A DNA stretch of 55,073 nucleotides from Cytobacillus luteolus (lineage in GTDB: Bacteria; Bacillota; Bacilli; Bacillales; Bacillaceae_L), in assembly GCF_017873715.1 (NCBI RefSeq), contig NZ_JAGGKM010000010.1:1-55073 (forward strand), in the 5' to 3' direction. The notes under the pieces were generated by a model. That model did no database searches. It was not told the origin of the DNA and worked only from the letters and a program-made list of their open reading frames with translations. The position numbers were made by a program, and so were the translations under genes. Within the stretch, counting starts at the first letter, position 1. Each line of letters starts with the position of its first letter. Of the stretch, positions 38,871 through 49,960 are shown one piece after another.

Positions 38871-38900
38871 ATTATAACAGTGGTTTTAAATGATTGTCAA
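38871..38900 (-). promoter_or_regulatory. veg promoter P1 (SigA)
   Basis: Minus strand TTGACA (38900-38895), 18-bp spacer, TATAAT (38876-38871): both hexamers perfect. It lies 42 bp above P2, which fits the very strong expression of veg in B. subtilis. Confidence 0.85.
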
Positions 38901-39061
38901 CGTATTTTTTCCTACAAAATTCTTACTTCATCTACAAATATTGTTTACATATTTTCTTAAGTTATGTATGTTAATTGATAATTTCTATACTTACGTTGAA
39001 ATATGTCTAATTAGGTAAATTAATATACGGTCTTGACTTTATATCATAATAGGTCATAAAT

Positions 39062-39102
39062 AGAAAAAGTCTACTATCAGTTTTTGACTGAGTAGTAGAC
39101 TT
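39062..39102 (-). terminator. yabG terminator
   Basis: AAGTCTACT/AGTAGACTT (39067-39075 and 39094-39102) with an inner TCAG/CTGA pair, then TTTTTCTA on the minus strand. Confidence 0.85.
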
Positions 39103-39107
39103 CTCTT

Positions 39108-39989
39108 TTAATCATCGTTTAATCTATGGTATGGCATTCCTACTCTTAGTACGCCCCTTGTTTCGATCCCACCAAGCCCTTTGTCTCCTGTCAAGGTATT
39201 GCGTAACACATCCCATACATTGATTCTTTCAACAAAAGGAGTAAAGCTTATTTTAGCCACAATGTAAACGGGATCTAGTGCATGTATATTTACTCTTGAT
39301 GGTGAACTTGCAAAATTTGCTCCAGCCCTTATAAGAGACTCAAAATGGGACTGACATGCTCCTGCAAAGATAACCAATTGATCTAAATGAGGAACTTTTC
39401 TTCGTGCCTGTCTAACTGTTTGTGCAAAATGCTTTGAATGTCGGTAGGCTTTTAACTCTGATTTTTTTCCTTTTGATTTAGAATACGCATCATGTCCTGT
39501 TATAACTAGAATATCTGGACGGAACTCCTCGATTAAGTCACCTACCCGTTCTGGCATTTCCTTTTCATTACAATGCACACCATAGACAGGTACACCAATT
39601 TTTTCATATAAAGCTAAGCATTTTTTTAAGTACAACGGATCACCATCTATGTGGAGAACTCTTCCGGGGATTTGAAAAAAATCCTGGTTATTACTATATC
39701 CTCCAGTTGCATTGTACTCATTCTTTTGTCTTATTAAATGGTAGTCCTGTCTAAATAGTCGATACGACTTTTCAAGAAGGTCCTTGTCTTTTTTCTGTCG
39801 TTCCAGTTGTTCGCTTTCATCAACCAATACTAAGTCTTCATAAGGAGAATCCGCGATAAGTCTTACTTCTTCTCCATATAAAACTGCTTGTTTACTGCCG
39901 TTATTTTCAACCTTTACGTCAATTACTCTAAATATCAAATCACAGTTATATGATTTACGGGCAACAATATCTCCCACTTTTATGTCCAT
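39108..39989 (-). CDS. yabG: sporulation-specific protease YabG
   Basis: 293 aa. This is the YabG cysteine-type peptidase that trims spore coat proteins such as SafA and SpoIVA-associated factors in the mother cell. Family hallmarks: GDIVARKSYNCDLIFRV at the N-terminus, VITGHDAYSK, and the block IFAGACQSHFESLIRAGANF followed by SSPSRVNIHALDPVYI, which contains the probable catalytic Cys. ATG 39989 has GGAG 10 nt upstream. A SigK-like promoter about 70 bp upstream agrees with late mother-cell expression. Confidence 0.95.
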   Translation of the reverse strand: MDIKVGDIVARKSYNCDLIFRVIDVKVENNGSKQAVLYGEEVRLIADSPYEDLVLVDESEQLERQKKDKDLLEKSYRLFRQDYHLIRQKNEYNATGGYSNNQDFFQIPGRVLHIDGDPLYLKKCLALYEKIGVPVYGVHCNEKEMPERVGDLIEEFRPDILVITGHDAYSKSKGKKSELKAYRHSKHFAQTVRQARRKVPHLDQLVIFAGACQSHFESLIRAGANFASSPSRVNIHALDPVYIVAKISFTPFVERINVWDVLRNTLTGDKGLGGIETRGVLRVGMPYHRLNDD

Positions 39990-40060
39990 ATTCTTCACTC
40001 CAATAGAGTTCCTTGAGGCTTTAGATAAATATCCAATCGTTTTTAGTATCTATCCTTTCT

Positions 40061-40088
40061 TAGCCTATGCAGTTAATGCCTATTGGGT
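40061..40088 (-). promoter_or_regulatory. candidate SigK promoter of yabG
   Basis: Minus strand AC (40088-40087), 17-bp spacer, CATAGGCTA (40069-40061), fitting the SigK pattern AC...CATANNNTA. yabG is SigK-dependent in B. subtilis. Confidence 0.65.
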
Positions 40089-40117
40089 GAGTGATAAGTT
40101 TCTAATTTGAACCTAGT

Positions 40118-40247
40118 CCGTTCCTTTTCGCTGCAGGTACTTGCTTTCCGCTGGGAGGAAGTCGAGCCTCCTCGACGTTCCGTCTGCCGGGTCTCGACCT
40201 TTCCTCTACTTCTGAGCAGGAGCCAAGTACCTTCCGCTCCAATCCAC
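40118..40247. repeat. structured intergenic repeat, copy B
   Basis: 130-bp copy of the element at 15780-15910, same orientation. Outer stem GGTACTTG/CAAGTACC replaces GACACTTG/CAAGTGTC of copy A, and the inner stem GACG/CGTC replaces GGCG/CGCC: compensating changes on both strands. The middle GTCGAG/CTCGAC stem is unchanged. It lies between rsmA and yabG. A 66-codon frame across it is not considered real. Confidence 0.75.
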
Positions 40248-40312
40248 TAATTAAATATATTATGAGTGCCTTCATAAACAAGTAAAGATAAAAAAGACCC
40301 ATAAAGGCCTTT

Positions 40313-41742
<1,430 letters not shown>

Positions 41743-41846
41743 TTTTTCCTCCAAATGATGAAACTTTCTGGATTGTTATTTCGTCTAATTAGTAAAATAA
41801 GCAAATAGTCTGATAACCCTTACCTTCAGGTTATCCCATTATACCG

Positions 41847-41876
41847 AAAAAAAACAGAGGATCTTATGTCCTCTGT
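41847..41876 (-). terminator. yabE terminator
   Basis: 7-8-bp stem CAGAGGA/TCCTCTG (41855-41861 and 41869-41875), then a run of seven or more T on the minus strand, just after the yabE stop. A further hairpin GATAACC/GGTTATC (41812-41818 and 41829-41835) stands between it and rnmV. Confidence 0.85.
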
Positions 41877-41887
41877 GAGTTTAAATA

Positions 41888-43084
41888 TTAATCTAGAATT
41901 TTAATCTTAACAGATTTTCTACCCCAACGGTAGGCTTCCGCTTTAGTTGCGAAGAACACATCGATTTTATTTCCTTTAATTGCAGACCCTGTGTCTCCAG
42001 CTATTGCATACCCATATCCTTCTACATATACTTTCGTGCCTAAAGGAATAACACTTGGGTCAACAGCAATTACTTTCATGTCAGGATTTGCTCGCAGGTT
42101 GATGCCCGTTGCAGTTGTTCCTGAACAACCATTACAGTATGCTGTATATGCAGTTGAAGAAACGTAGAATTCCTTAACTACTGAACCAGTTCCACGGGAA
42201 ACTTGGCGTTGAACTTTTTTCGTTCCAACAGCAACTACTCGATCCTTACTTTCTTTCAACGTTTCCGTTTTAACTAACTCTCTTGAAACTTCTTTTCCAT
42301 TTTCAAGAATAACTGCAAAATGTTTAGCAATTTTTCCTTCTGAACCAGCATTTACTACTTTTTGCTTACCCTTTTCAATACTACTATCATTTTTAGTAAT
42401 AACTGCATAAGCAACTGGTTCTTCCACTACATCGGTGACCTTTTCTATGCGTACGACTTTTACGACACTGTTTTGTGTGATCGTAGATTCCAATGCAGGC
42501 TCTACACGATCTAGTTCATTAAGTGTGATTTGTTGATTCTCTAAAAAGTCAGCGACAGTAGTCGAAGTTGCCCAAACGTGCTGTTCTGTTCCACCGACAT
42601 CCAATGTTAGCTGAAAGGCCTTTTCTAGCGTAACTGTAATATCTTTAGTAATTTCAGCATCGATACCTGGTTCTACTTTATCATGTTCATTAACTGTAAT
42701 TTTTTGCGCTTCCAATAACTCTTTGACTGTATCTGCAGTAGTCCAAACAGTTGATTTTTGATCCCCTATAACAATCTTTACTGGTTTTGACGCCTCCCAG
42801 ACAATCTCCATATTATCTGTGATCTCAGCATCTTGTGAATGCGATAAATGGTCTTCCGAACGCACATTGATTTCATAGTTTTCTAGAAGTTCAGCAACAG
42901 TATTTGCATGGGTCCTTATTACTTGTTCCTCACCATTTAGGGAAAGGTTAACTGTTTCTTTCGTACCTTCATAAACTGCATAGCCCGTTCCTGCAGTTCC
43001 AAAAGCTAGTAAACTACTAATTGAAATTATGAATCTTTTTTTGTTCATTGACTCGGAAAACAGCTTTTTCATGTTTTTAATCAC
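41888..43084 (-). CDS. yabE: YabE: cell-wall-binding G5/3D-domain protein (Rpf/Sps-like)
   Basis: 398 aa secreted or membrane-anchored protein. A signal/anchor segment spans about residues 16-36. Three ubiquitin-like DUF348 repeats (each with a TVxELL-type core, about 40-210) and a G5 domain (about 215-290) follow, then a 3D domain (about 305-398; SSTAYTAYCNGCSGTTATGI, with conserved Asp residues). The 3D domain is the MltA-like fold of muralytic Rpf/Sps proteins, so a peptidoglycan lytic role is likely. Start GTG 43084 or ATG 43072 after AAGGAGG. A consensus SigA promoter is adjacent. Confidence 0.93.
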   Translation of the reverse strand: MIKNMKKLFSESMNKKRFIISISSLLAFGTAGTGYAVYEGTKETVNLSLNGEEQVIRTHANTVAELLENYEINVRSEDHLSHSQDAEITDNMEIVWEASKPVKIVIGDQKSTVWTTADTVKELLEAQKITVNEHDKVEPGIDAEITKDITVTLEKAFQLTLDVGGTEQHVWATSTTVADFLENQQITLNELDRVEPALESTITQNSVVKVVRIEKVTDVVEEPVAYAVITKNDSSIEKGKQKVVNAGSEGKIAKHFAVILENGKEVSRELVKTETLKESKDRVVAVGTKKVQRQVSRGTGSVVKEFYVSSTAYTAYCNGCSGTTATGINLRANPDMKVIAVDPSVIPLGTKVYVEGYGYAIAGDTGSAIKGNKIDVFFATKAEAYRWGRKSVKIKILD

Positions 43085-43113
43085 GATGAAAAACGCCTCC
43101 TTCTCTCGGAGTG

Positions 43114-43142
43114 ATTATATAAAGTATCTTTCATTCTGTCAA
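43114..43142 (-). promoter_or_regulatory. yabE promoter (consensus SigA)
   Basis: Minus strand TTGACA (43142-43137), 17-bp spacer, TATAAT (43119-43114): perfect hexamers and spacing, about 30 bp upstream of the yabE start. The rest of the 227-bp gap to tatD shows nothing else I can support. Confidence 0.9.
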
Positions 43143-43311
43143 CCCCATCCATAGGTTGCTTGGACTGCATGATTTATTATCCTAAATTTTCTGATAAAAG
43201 GGAAGGGAAACTTGTCGACAAAGAAATATATGAATGTAAAGAGACATGTAGAACTTTTTATTTTCACTCATTCATTGGACAAGTCCCTGTATAATTTGAC
43301 AAAAGTTACTA

Positions 43312-44079
43312 TCACTTTATGTCGAATAATTTACGTGCATTGTCGGACGTTTGTTGTGCTAACTCCTCAAAAGGGATGCCTTTCAGCTCTGCAATTTGCT
43401 CAGCCACCAATTTTACATAGCTAGGTTCGTTTCTTTTTCCTCGAAAAGGGTGTGGCGTTAAATATGGACAATCAGTTTCAACTAATAAACGGTCTAATGG
43501 TATTTTAACAGCAACTTCTTTTGGAACCTTTGCATTCTTGAAAGTCACTGGACCCCCAAATGAAATGTAAAAGTTCATATCCATACATTGCTTCGCTACC
43601 TCATAGCTGCCTGTAAAACAATGCATAATTCCACCAACCTCGTGAGCTCCTTCTTCCTTCAAAATTTCCACCACATCCGCCGTTGCGTCACGGTTATGTA
43701 TGACAATCGGAAGCTTTACTTTTTTAGCTAGTGCAATCTGTTTTCTAAATACTTCTTTTTGAACATCCTTAGGTGATTTATCCCAATAATAATCTAAGCC
43801 CATCTCACCTAAAGCAACTACCTTTGGATGAGCTGCAAGTTCTTCTATCCACTTAAGATCCTCATCTGTCATATCAATCGCATCAACAGGATGCCATCCG
43901 ATTGTTGCAAAGATGTTATCATATGTATTCGTAAGTTCCATCGCTTTTGTAATGGTAACCCTATCAAACCCAACAACCACAATGGTTGATACACCCTCAT
44001 CCTTAGCACGCGCAATAACTTCTTCGAGGTCTGATTCAAATTGTGTGGCGTTAATATGTGCATGTGTATCAATTAACAT
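43312..44079 (-). CDS. tatD: TatD family metal-dependent hydrolase (YabD)
   Basis: 255 aa TIM-barrel hydrolase, a probable 3'-5' DNA/RNA exonuclease. Metal ligands appear in order: IDTHAHIN (His at about 6 and 8), GEMGLDYYW (Glu about 92), VIHNRDA, MHCFTGS and ETDCPYLTPHP (Asp about 204). ATG 44079 is preceded by AGGAGG; the frame extends 14 codons upstream without support. It follows metG after a hairpin. Confidence 0.96.
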   Translation of the reverse strand: MLIDTHAHINATQFESDLEEVIARAKDEGVSTIVVVGFDRVTITKAMELTNTYDNIFATIGWHPVDAIDMTDEDLKWIEELAAHPKVVALGEMGLDYYWDKSPKDVQKEVFRKQIALAKKVKLPIVIHNRDATADVVEILKEEGAHEVGGIMHCFTGSYEVAKQCMDMNFYISFGGPVTFKNAKVPKEVAVKIPLDRLLVETDCPYLTPHPFRGKRNEPSYVKLVAEQIAELKGIPFEELAQQTSDNARKLFDIK

Positions 44080-44102
44080 TGGTATGCCGCCTCCTTTATA
44101 GT

Positions 44103-44128
44103 AGAAAGGGCAGATGCTCATCTGCCCT
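44103..44128 (-). terminator. metG-tatD hairpin, probable weak terminator
   Basis: AGGGCAGA/TCTGCCCT (44107-44114 and 44121-44128), extendable to 10 bp, then TTTCTAC on the minus strand. The T-run is short, so tatD may be reached by read-through. Confidence 0.65.
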
Positions 44129-44144
44129 AAAATACGATGTCTTT

Positions 44145-46094
<1,950 letters not shown>

Positions 46095-46127
46095 TTAAGT
46101 TTCCTCCTATATATATACAGTAATAAA

Positions 46128-46150
46128 ACTCCCGCCTAAGGGACGAGAGT
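46128..46150 (-). promoter_or_regulatory. hairpin in the metG leader
   Basis: ACTCCCGCC (46128-46136) pairs with GACGAGAGT (46142-46150) with two wobbles, giving a 9-bp stem followed on the minus strand by TTTTATTAC, 20-25 nt before the metG ribosome site. It could be an attenuator or a stability element. No AGGGTGGNACCGCG T-box core is present. Confidence 0.45.
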
Positions 46151-46222
46151 AATTTCAACATAAAAAAATCCTTTACTCTACTAGATTCTTCATAAACTCA
46201 TGATTACCTCTTATATCAACAA

Positions 46223-46252
46223 AATATACATATATTATAGAAGTAATGTCAA
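46223..46252 (-). promoter_or_regulatory. metG promoter (SigA)
   Basis: Minus strand TTGACA (46252-46247), 18-bp spacer, TATATT (46228-46223), giving a leader of about 120 nt. It diverges from abrB. Confidence 0.7.
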
Positions 46253-46321
46253 CTAACTGTTATCAGTGAAACTAAATTGAGCATCCGGGAAAAATGGTAA
46301 ATAAACCCTTTTGGCATTTTT

Positions 46322-46362
46322 TGTCGAATCAATATTGAATTTTGTCGAATCGCCTGTATAAT
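46322..46362 (+). promoter_or_regulatory. distal Spo0A boxes with a SigA-like promoter upstream of abrB
   Basis: Two perfect TGTCGAA boxes (46322-46328 and 46343-46349) lie 21 bp apart. TTGAAT (46335-46340) and TATAAT (46357-46362), 16 bp apart, form a plus-strand promoter with the second box in its spacer. It lies about 260 bp upstream of the abrB ATG, in the 520-bp abrB-metG gap. The rest of the 46363-46508 stretch is AT-rich with nothing I can name. Confidence 0.6.
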
Positions 46363-46508
46363 ATTTACTAGAAAAGATTTGAAAAAAAGTTATCAAATGT
46401 ATAATAAAAGCATGCTTGTATTTTTTTACAAACATCTATAAACCAATATTTTTGTGAACATTCTTAGACATTTTCTTAAAGAATTGCAAAGTTTTGTAAT
46501 TAAAATTA

Positions 46509-46537
46509 TTGACGTTTATTGGAAACACTGTTATTAT
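46509..46537 (+). promoter_or_regulatory. abrB proximal promoter (SigA)
   Basis: TTGACG (46509-46514), 17-bp spacer, TATTAT (46532-46537), about 75 bp upstream of the abrB ATG. Confidence 0.75.
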
Positions 46538-46553
46538 AAAAGTACATTTATTT

Positions 46554-46570
46554 TGTCGAATAATGACGAA
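46554..46570 (+). promoter_or_regulatory. Spo0A operator downstream of the abrB start site
   Basis: TGTCGAA (46554-46560) and TGACGAA (46564-46570), one helical turn apart, immediately downstream of the predicted transcription start. Spo0A-P binding to tandem boxes at this position is how abrB is repressed in B. subtilis. Confidence 0.88.
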
Positions 46571-46615
46571 AAAGATAGATTTTTGTAATAATTATTACGG
46601 GAGGAGAACATTAAT

Positions 46616-46900
46616 ATGAAATCTACTGGTATTGTACGTAAAGTTGATGAATTAGGACGCGTGGTTATTCCAATCGAACTGCGTCGCACATTAGGAATTG
46701 CTGAAAAGGATGCACTTGAAATTTACGTTGACGATGAGAGAATCATCTTAAAAAAATATAAACCAAACATGACTTGTCATGTAACTGGAGAAGTGTCTGA
46801 TCATAATATCACTCTAGCTGGTGGCAAAATTGTACTAAGCCGCGAGGGTGCTGAACAAATCCTACAAGAAATTCAAAGCAATCTAGAAGTTGCAAAATAA
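46616..46900 (+). CDS. abrB: transition-state regulator AbrB
   Basis: 94 aa, the only plus-strand gene in the window. An N-terminal swapped-hairpin DNA-binding domain (MKSTGIVRKVDELGRVVIPI, then RRTLGIAEKDALEIYVDD, about 1-50) is followed by a C-terminal multimerisation domain. It represses post-exponential genes during growth and is itself shut off by Spo0A-P. GGGAGGAG precedes the ATG. Spo0A boxes flank the promoter region, and it shares a bidirectional terminator with rsmI. Paralogue spoVT lies 19 kb away. Confidence 0.98.
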   Translation: MKSTGIVRKVDELGRVVIPIELRRTLGIAEKDALEIYVDDERIILKKYKPNMTCHVTGEVSDHNITLAGGKIVLSREGAEQILQEIQSNLEVAK

Positions 46901-46910
46901 TAAATAATAA

Positions 46911-46965
46911 TGGCTGTCTAGGTATCAGTTTCCTTTCAAAGGTTTTTGATACTTCTAGACAGCCA
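46911..46965. terminator. bidirectional terminator between abrB and rsmI
   Basis: 11-bp perfect stem TGGCTGTCTAG/CTAGACAGCCA (46911-46921 and 46955-46965), extended internally by GTATC/GATAC. T-rich sequence follows on the plus side (ATTTTTTATT) and A-rich sequence precedes it, so it can end both convergent transcripts. Confidence 0.9.
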
Positions 46966-46969
46966 TTTT

Positions 46970-47845
46970 TTATTCGACATGATACTGCTGATAAACTTCC
47001 CTTTTCGGTAATTCCCTATCTAATGCAACTTGTTTGATTGCCTCTTTTGAAGGTAATGATTTTTCGGCAATATAATGATTTACATGCTCAATAATGGTAA
47101 GCACGTCCCACCAATTTGTTTCTTTTTCAATTTCACTTTCTCTTGCACCTTCTAATAATAGGCAAAATTCCCCTCTCACATTTTCATCAGTTGCCCACTC
47201 AATTACTTCTTCTAACGTACCTCTAATAAATTCTTCAAACTTCTTAGTCAATTCTCTAGAAAGCGTGACCTTTCTGTTTCCTAAAACCTCTACCATCAAC
47301 TGTAGAGTTTCTTTTAATCGGTGTGGCGACTCATAAAAAATCAATGTCTCCTTCCTATTTTTAAGGGTTTCGAGTTGTTTACGTTTATCCTTCTTTTGTC
47401 GATTTAAAAACCCAAAGTAGTAAAAGTGATCGGTTGGGAGCCCTGATGCAATTAAGGCTGTTAGGGCTGCATTAGCTCCTGGAAGAGGTACAACATGAAA
47501 CTGTTCCTCTAACGCCTCAACAACTAATTCATAACCTGGGTCGGAAATGGTAGGCATTCCTGCATCACTTACTATGGCTACATCTTTCCCCTCTTTTAAA
47601 AGAGTGATGATTTTTTCTCCGCTATTTTGCTTGTTATGTTCATGGTAGCTTGTAACCGGGGTATCAATTTCGAAATGATTACATAACTTTTTGGTTTGCC
47701 GTGTATCTTCAGCAGCTATGATATGTACTTCCTTAAGGATACGAACCGCCCGAAAGGTCATATCCTCTAGGTTACCTATTGGAGTTGGGACTAGATAAAG
47801 AATCCCTCCATTATTTGTACTATGAAAGCTTTTTTGTTGCCACAT
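46970..47845 (-). CDS. rsmI: 16S rRNA 2'-O-ribose C1402 methyltransferase RsmI
   Basis: 291 aa SAM-dependent enzyme of the tetrapyrrole-methylase fold that modifies C1402 in the decoding centre (yabC in B. subtilis). Signatures: LYLVPTPIGNLEDMTFRA, AAEDTRQTKKL, SDAGMPTISDPG and PLPGANAALTALI. ATG 47845 has AAAGGAG 10 nt upstream; an earlier ATG touches that site. It begins just after yabB; the small GIY-YIG gene yazA found between them in B. subtilis is absent here. Confidence 0.96.
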   Translation of the reverse strand: MWQQKSFHSTNNGGILYLVPTPIGNLEDMTFRAVRILKEVHIIAAEDTRQTKKLCNHFEIDTPVTSYHEHNKQNSGEKIITLLKEGKDVAIVSDAGMPTISDPGYELVVEALEEQFHVVPLPGANAALTALIASGLPTDHFYYFGFLNRQKKDKRKQLETLKNRKETLIFYESPHRLKETLQLMVEVLGNRKVTLSRELTKKFEEFIRGTLEEVIEWATDENVRGEFCLLLEGARESEIEKETNWWDVLTIIEHVNHYIAEKSLPSKEAIKQVALDRELPKREVYQQYHVE

Positions 47846-47872
47846 TGTATGCATACTCCTTTATTAAAGAAC

Positions 47873-48628
47873 CTACTGTTCCTTGGAATCTTCCCCATAT
47901 AAAATAGTTTGTAGTTCTTTTGTATATTCATTTTCTTCATTATATACAATTAACGGCTGTAAAATTTTTAAGTCTGGTTTACCATCTTTAATTCCTTCTA
48001 TTAAAAGGGTATTTGCTTCCTTACCTGCTTTTGGATAGACAAACTGCAGTCTTTTCGGTTCCAATCGATATTTTCTCATTAATGTAACAATATCAAGTAG
48101 CCGTCCAGGGCGATGCACAAACGCAACCTTCCCTCCTTGCTTCACTAATTGACTACTCACACGAATAACGTCTTCTAGTGTACAATGGATTTCATGCCTA
48201 GCAATAGCCAGATGTTCATTTTCATTTATTTCATCTTGCTTAGGCGTTGGAAAATAGGGTGGATTACAGGTTACGATATCATACTTACCATGACCTAATT
48301 CTTTTGGCATGTCCTTAATATCTCCATGAATCATCTTTATCTGGGTGCTCAGCTTGTTAAATTCAATACTTCTCTTTGCCATGCTATAAATTCTCTGTTG
48401 GATTTCAACCCCAGTAATATCTCCCTTTGTACGTTTACTTAATAACAATGGAATGACACCATTACCTGTACATAAATCAAGTAAATTTCCTTTTTGAATA
48501 GGAACATATACAAACTTAGCTAATAGTACTGTATCTAAGGAAAAAGCAAAAACGGAAGGACTCTGAATAATACGTAAATTCTCTCCTAATAAATGATCTA
48601 AACGTTCGTCATCGAATAATTCCAGCAT
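47873..48628 (-). CDS. yabB: tRNA adenine-N6/TrmN6-type methyltransferase YabB
   Basis: 251 aa SAM-dependent methyltransferase. Motif [14 protein letters not shown] (about 48-60) binds SAM, and the N6-adenine catalytic motif NPPYFPT (about 120-126) is intact, with [12 protein letters not shown] downstream. By family it probably methylates an adenine in tRNA-Val or a similar substrate; the target is not determinable here. Separated from yabA by a hairpin terminator. Confidence 0.93.
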   Translation of the reverse strand: MLELFDDERLDHLLGENLRIIQSPSVFAFSLDTVLLAKFVYVPIQKGNLLDLCTGNGVIPLLLSKRTKGDITGVEIQQRIYSMAKRSIEFNKLSTQIKMIHGDIKDMPKELGHGKYDIVTCNPPYFPTPKQDEINENEHLAIARHEIHCTLEDVIRVSSQLVKQGGKVAFVHRPGRLLDIVTLMRKYRLEPKRLQFVYPKAGKEANTLLIEGIKDGKPDLKILQPLIVYNEENEYTKELQTILYGEDSKEQ

Positions 48629-48719
48629 GTATAGTAGAATCCTTTCAAGATATATTCATTATCGTGTTCACTATGTACATTTACTAAACCTAGTTTACCA
48701 AATTGTGATGAATTAGATG

Positions 48720-48755
48720 AAAAAAAATGGACCTTTCATAAGAGAAAAGTCCATT
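48720..48755 (-). terminator. yabA terminator
   Basis: AATGGAC/GTCCATT stem (48726-48732 and 48749-48755), extended internally by CTTT/AAAG-type pairs, then TTTTTC on the minus strand. It abuts the yabA stop. Confidence 0.8.
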
Positions 48756-49120
48756 TACTTCTTATTTAAAAAGGATAGACAAAACAAGCAGTCACCGTCT
48801 CTTCGAACACTGCCATAGTGAACATTGCAAATGTGGAAGCCTTCTTGGTAAAGTCGCGCTAGGTTATCATAGCCTTCACCGATATCAGCTACTTTTGCTT
48901 CTGCACTATTTTTGACAGGTTTTTTTCCTTTTGTTTTATCTTGTTGTTGAACAGATGTTTGATCAAGGCGGCGACGCAGATGGTCATTTTCAATTAAAAG
49001 ATTATTATTCTCTTCAAGCAATTCTGCTAAATGCTGTTTAAGATCTCCTAACTGACGGTATAAATGACCAATTTGCTCCTCCATGCTACTAACAGATTCA
49101 AAGATTTCTTTTTTTTCCAC
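48755..49120 (-). CDS. yabA: replication initiation control protein YabA
   Basis: 121 aa. An N-terminal coiled coil (about residues 5-65, leucine-rich) drives tetramerisation. A C-terminal zinc-binding region reads [21 protein letters not shown] (His plus three Cys). YabA binds DnaA and the DnaN clamp and restrains re-initiation. I chose GTG 49120, preceded by GAGGTGG at 5 nt, because the protein then starts MEKKEIF like its relatives; another GTG at 49129 is in frame. Confidence 0.96.
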   Translation of the reverse strand: MEKKEIFESVSSMEEQIGHLYRQLGDLKQHLAELLEENNNLLIENDHLRRRLDQTSVQQQDKTKGKKPVKNSAEAKVADIGEGYDNLARLYQEGFHICNVHYGSVRRDGDCLFCLSFLNKK

Positions 49121-49150
49121 GTTATCCACCTCATTAATCTGTTGCTAAAT

Positions 49151-49960
49151 CTAGACCGCTCCTTCTTTCGTTAATTCTTCCCATGAAAACTCTACAATAC
49201 GCTCTCCATCTCCAAGGTCGATTTGTAGAATTCTTTCTAATATATTTAACCCTACGACTTTACCATTACCTATTGGAGTTTCAATTGTCTCCCCAATGTC
49301 CGGTAACTGCTCTTTCGCGGATTCGTATTCATCATTTTCATATTTCAAGCAGCACATTAGACGACCACACAACCCTGAGATCTTAGTAGGATTTAAAGAT
49401 AGGTTTTGATCCTTAGCCATCTTAATTGATACTGGTTCAAAGTCACCTAGGAAGGTTGAACAACAAAGCATTCTACCACAAGGTCCAATACCGCCAAGCA
49501 TCTTCGCTTCATCTCTAACTCCTATTTGTCGCAATTCGATTCTTGTACGGAAAATTGCAGCAAGATCCTTTACTAAGTCCCTAAAATCTACTCTTCCATC
49601 TGCAGTGAAATAAAAGATTACCTTATTGCGGTCAAATGTGAATTCTACATCAACCAGCTTCATATCTAGACCATGCTCAGATACTTTATCTACACAAGAT
49701 TCATAAGCATCTTTTGCAGCCTGCTTATTTTCCTCAACAATCAACCGATCTTTTTCATCCGCAATACGAATAACCTTTTTAAGTGGTAAAACAATATCGT
49801 TTTCACCGACTTGTTTTTTATTTATAACAACCTTCCCAAATTCAATTCCTCGAACTGTCTCAACAATGACATATTCATCATCTGGAATCACCAGACCATT
49901 TGGGTCAAAGTAATATATTTTACCCGCTTTTTTAAAGCGTACACCAACTACATCATACAA
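49151..49960 (-). CDS. ricT: RicT (YaaT), PSP1-family component of the RicAFT complex
   Basis: 269 aa. The PSP1 C-terminal domain carries the conserved cysteine clusters CGRMLCC (about 166-172) and CGRLMCC (about 197-203). In B. subtilis YaaT acts with YlbF and YmcA to promote sporulation and biofilm entry and to assist RNase Y in mRNA processing; the complex binds iron-sulfur clusters. It overlaps holB by 8 bp. Confidence 0.96.
   Translation of the reverse strand: MYDVVGVRFKKAGKIYYFDPNGLVIPDDEYVIVETVRGIEFGKVVINKKQVGENDIVLPLKKVIRIADEKDRLIVEENKQAAKDAYESCVDKVSEHGLDMKLVDVEFTFDRNKVIFYFTADGRVDFRDLVKDLAAIFRTRIELRQIGVRDEAKMLGGIGPCGRMLCCSTFLGDFEPVSIKMAKDQNLSLNPTKISGLCGRLMCCLKYENDEYESAKEQLPDIGETIETPIGNGKVVGLNILERILQIDLGDGERIVEFSWEELTKEGAV

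Noticed and set aside
40102-40302. 66-codon frame across repeat copy B
   Set aside because: The frame is produced by the structured repeat itself; no ribosome site and no match to any family I know.
46253-46435. 60-codon minus-strand frame in the abrB-metG gap
   Set aside because: It starts inside the plus-strand regulatory region, has no ribosome site, a low-complexity Phe/Ser/Tyr-rich product and overlaps Spo0A boxes and the metG -35.
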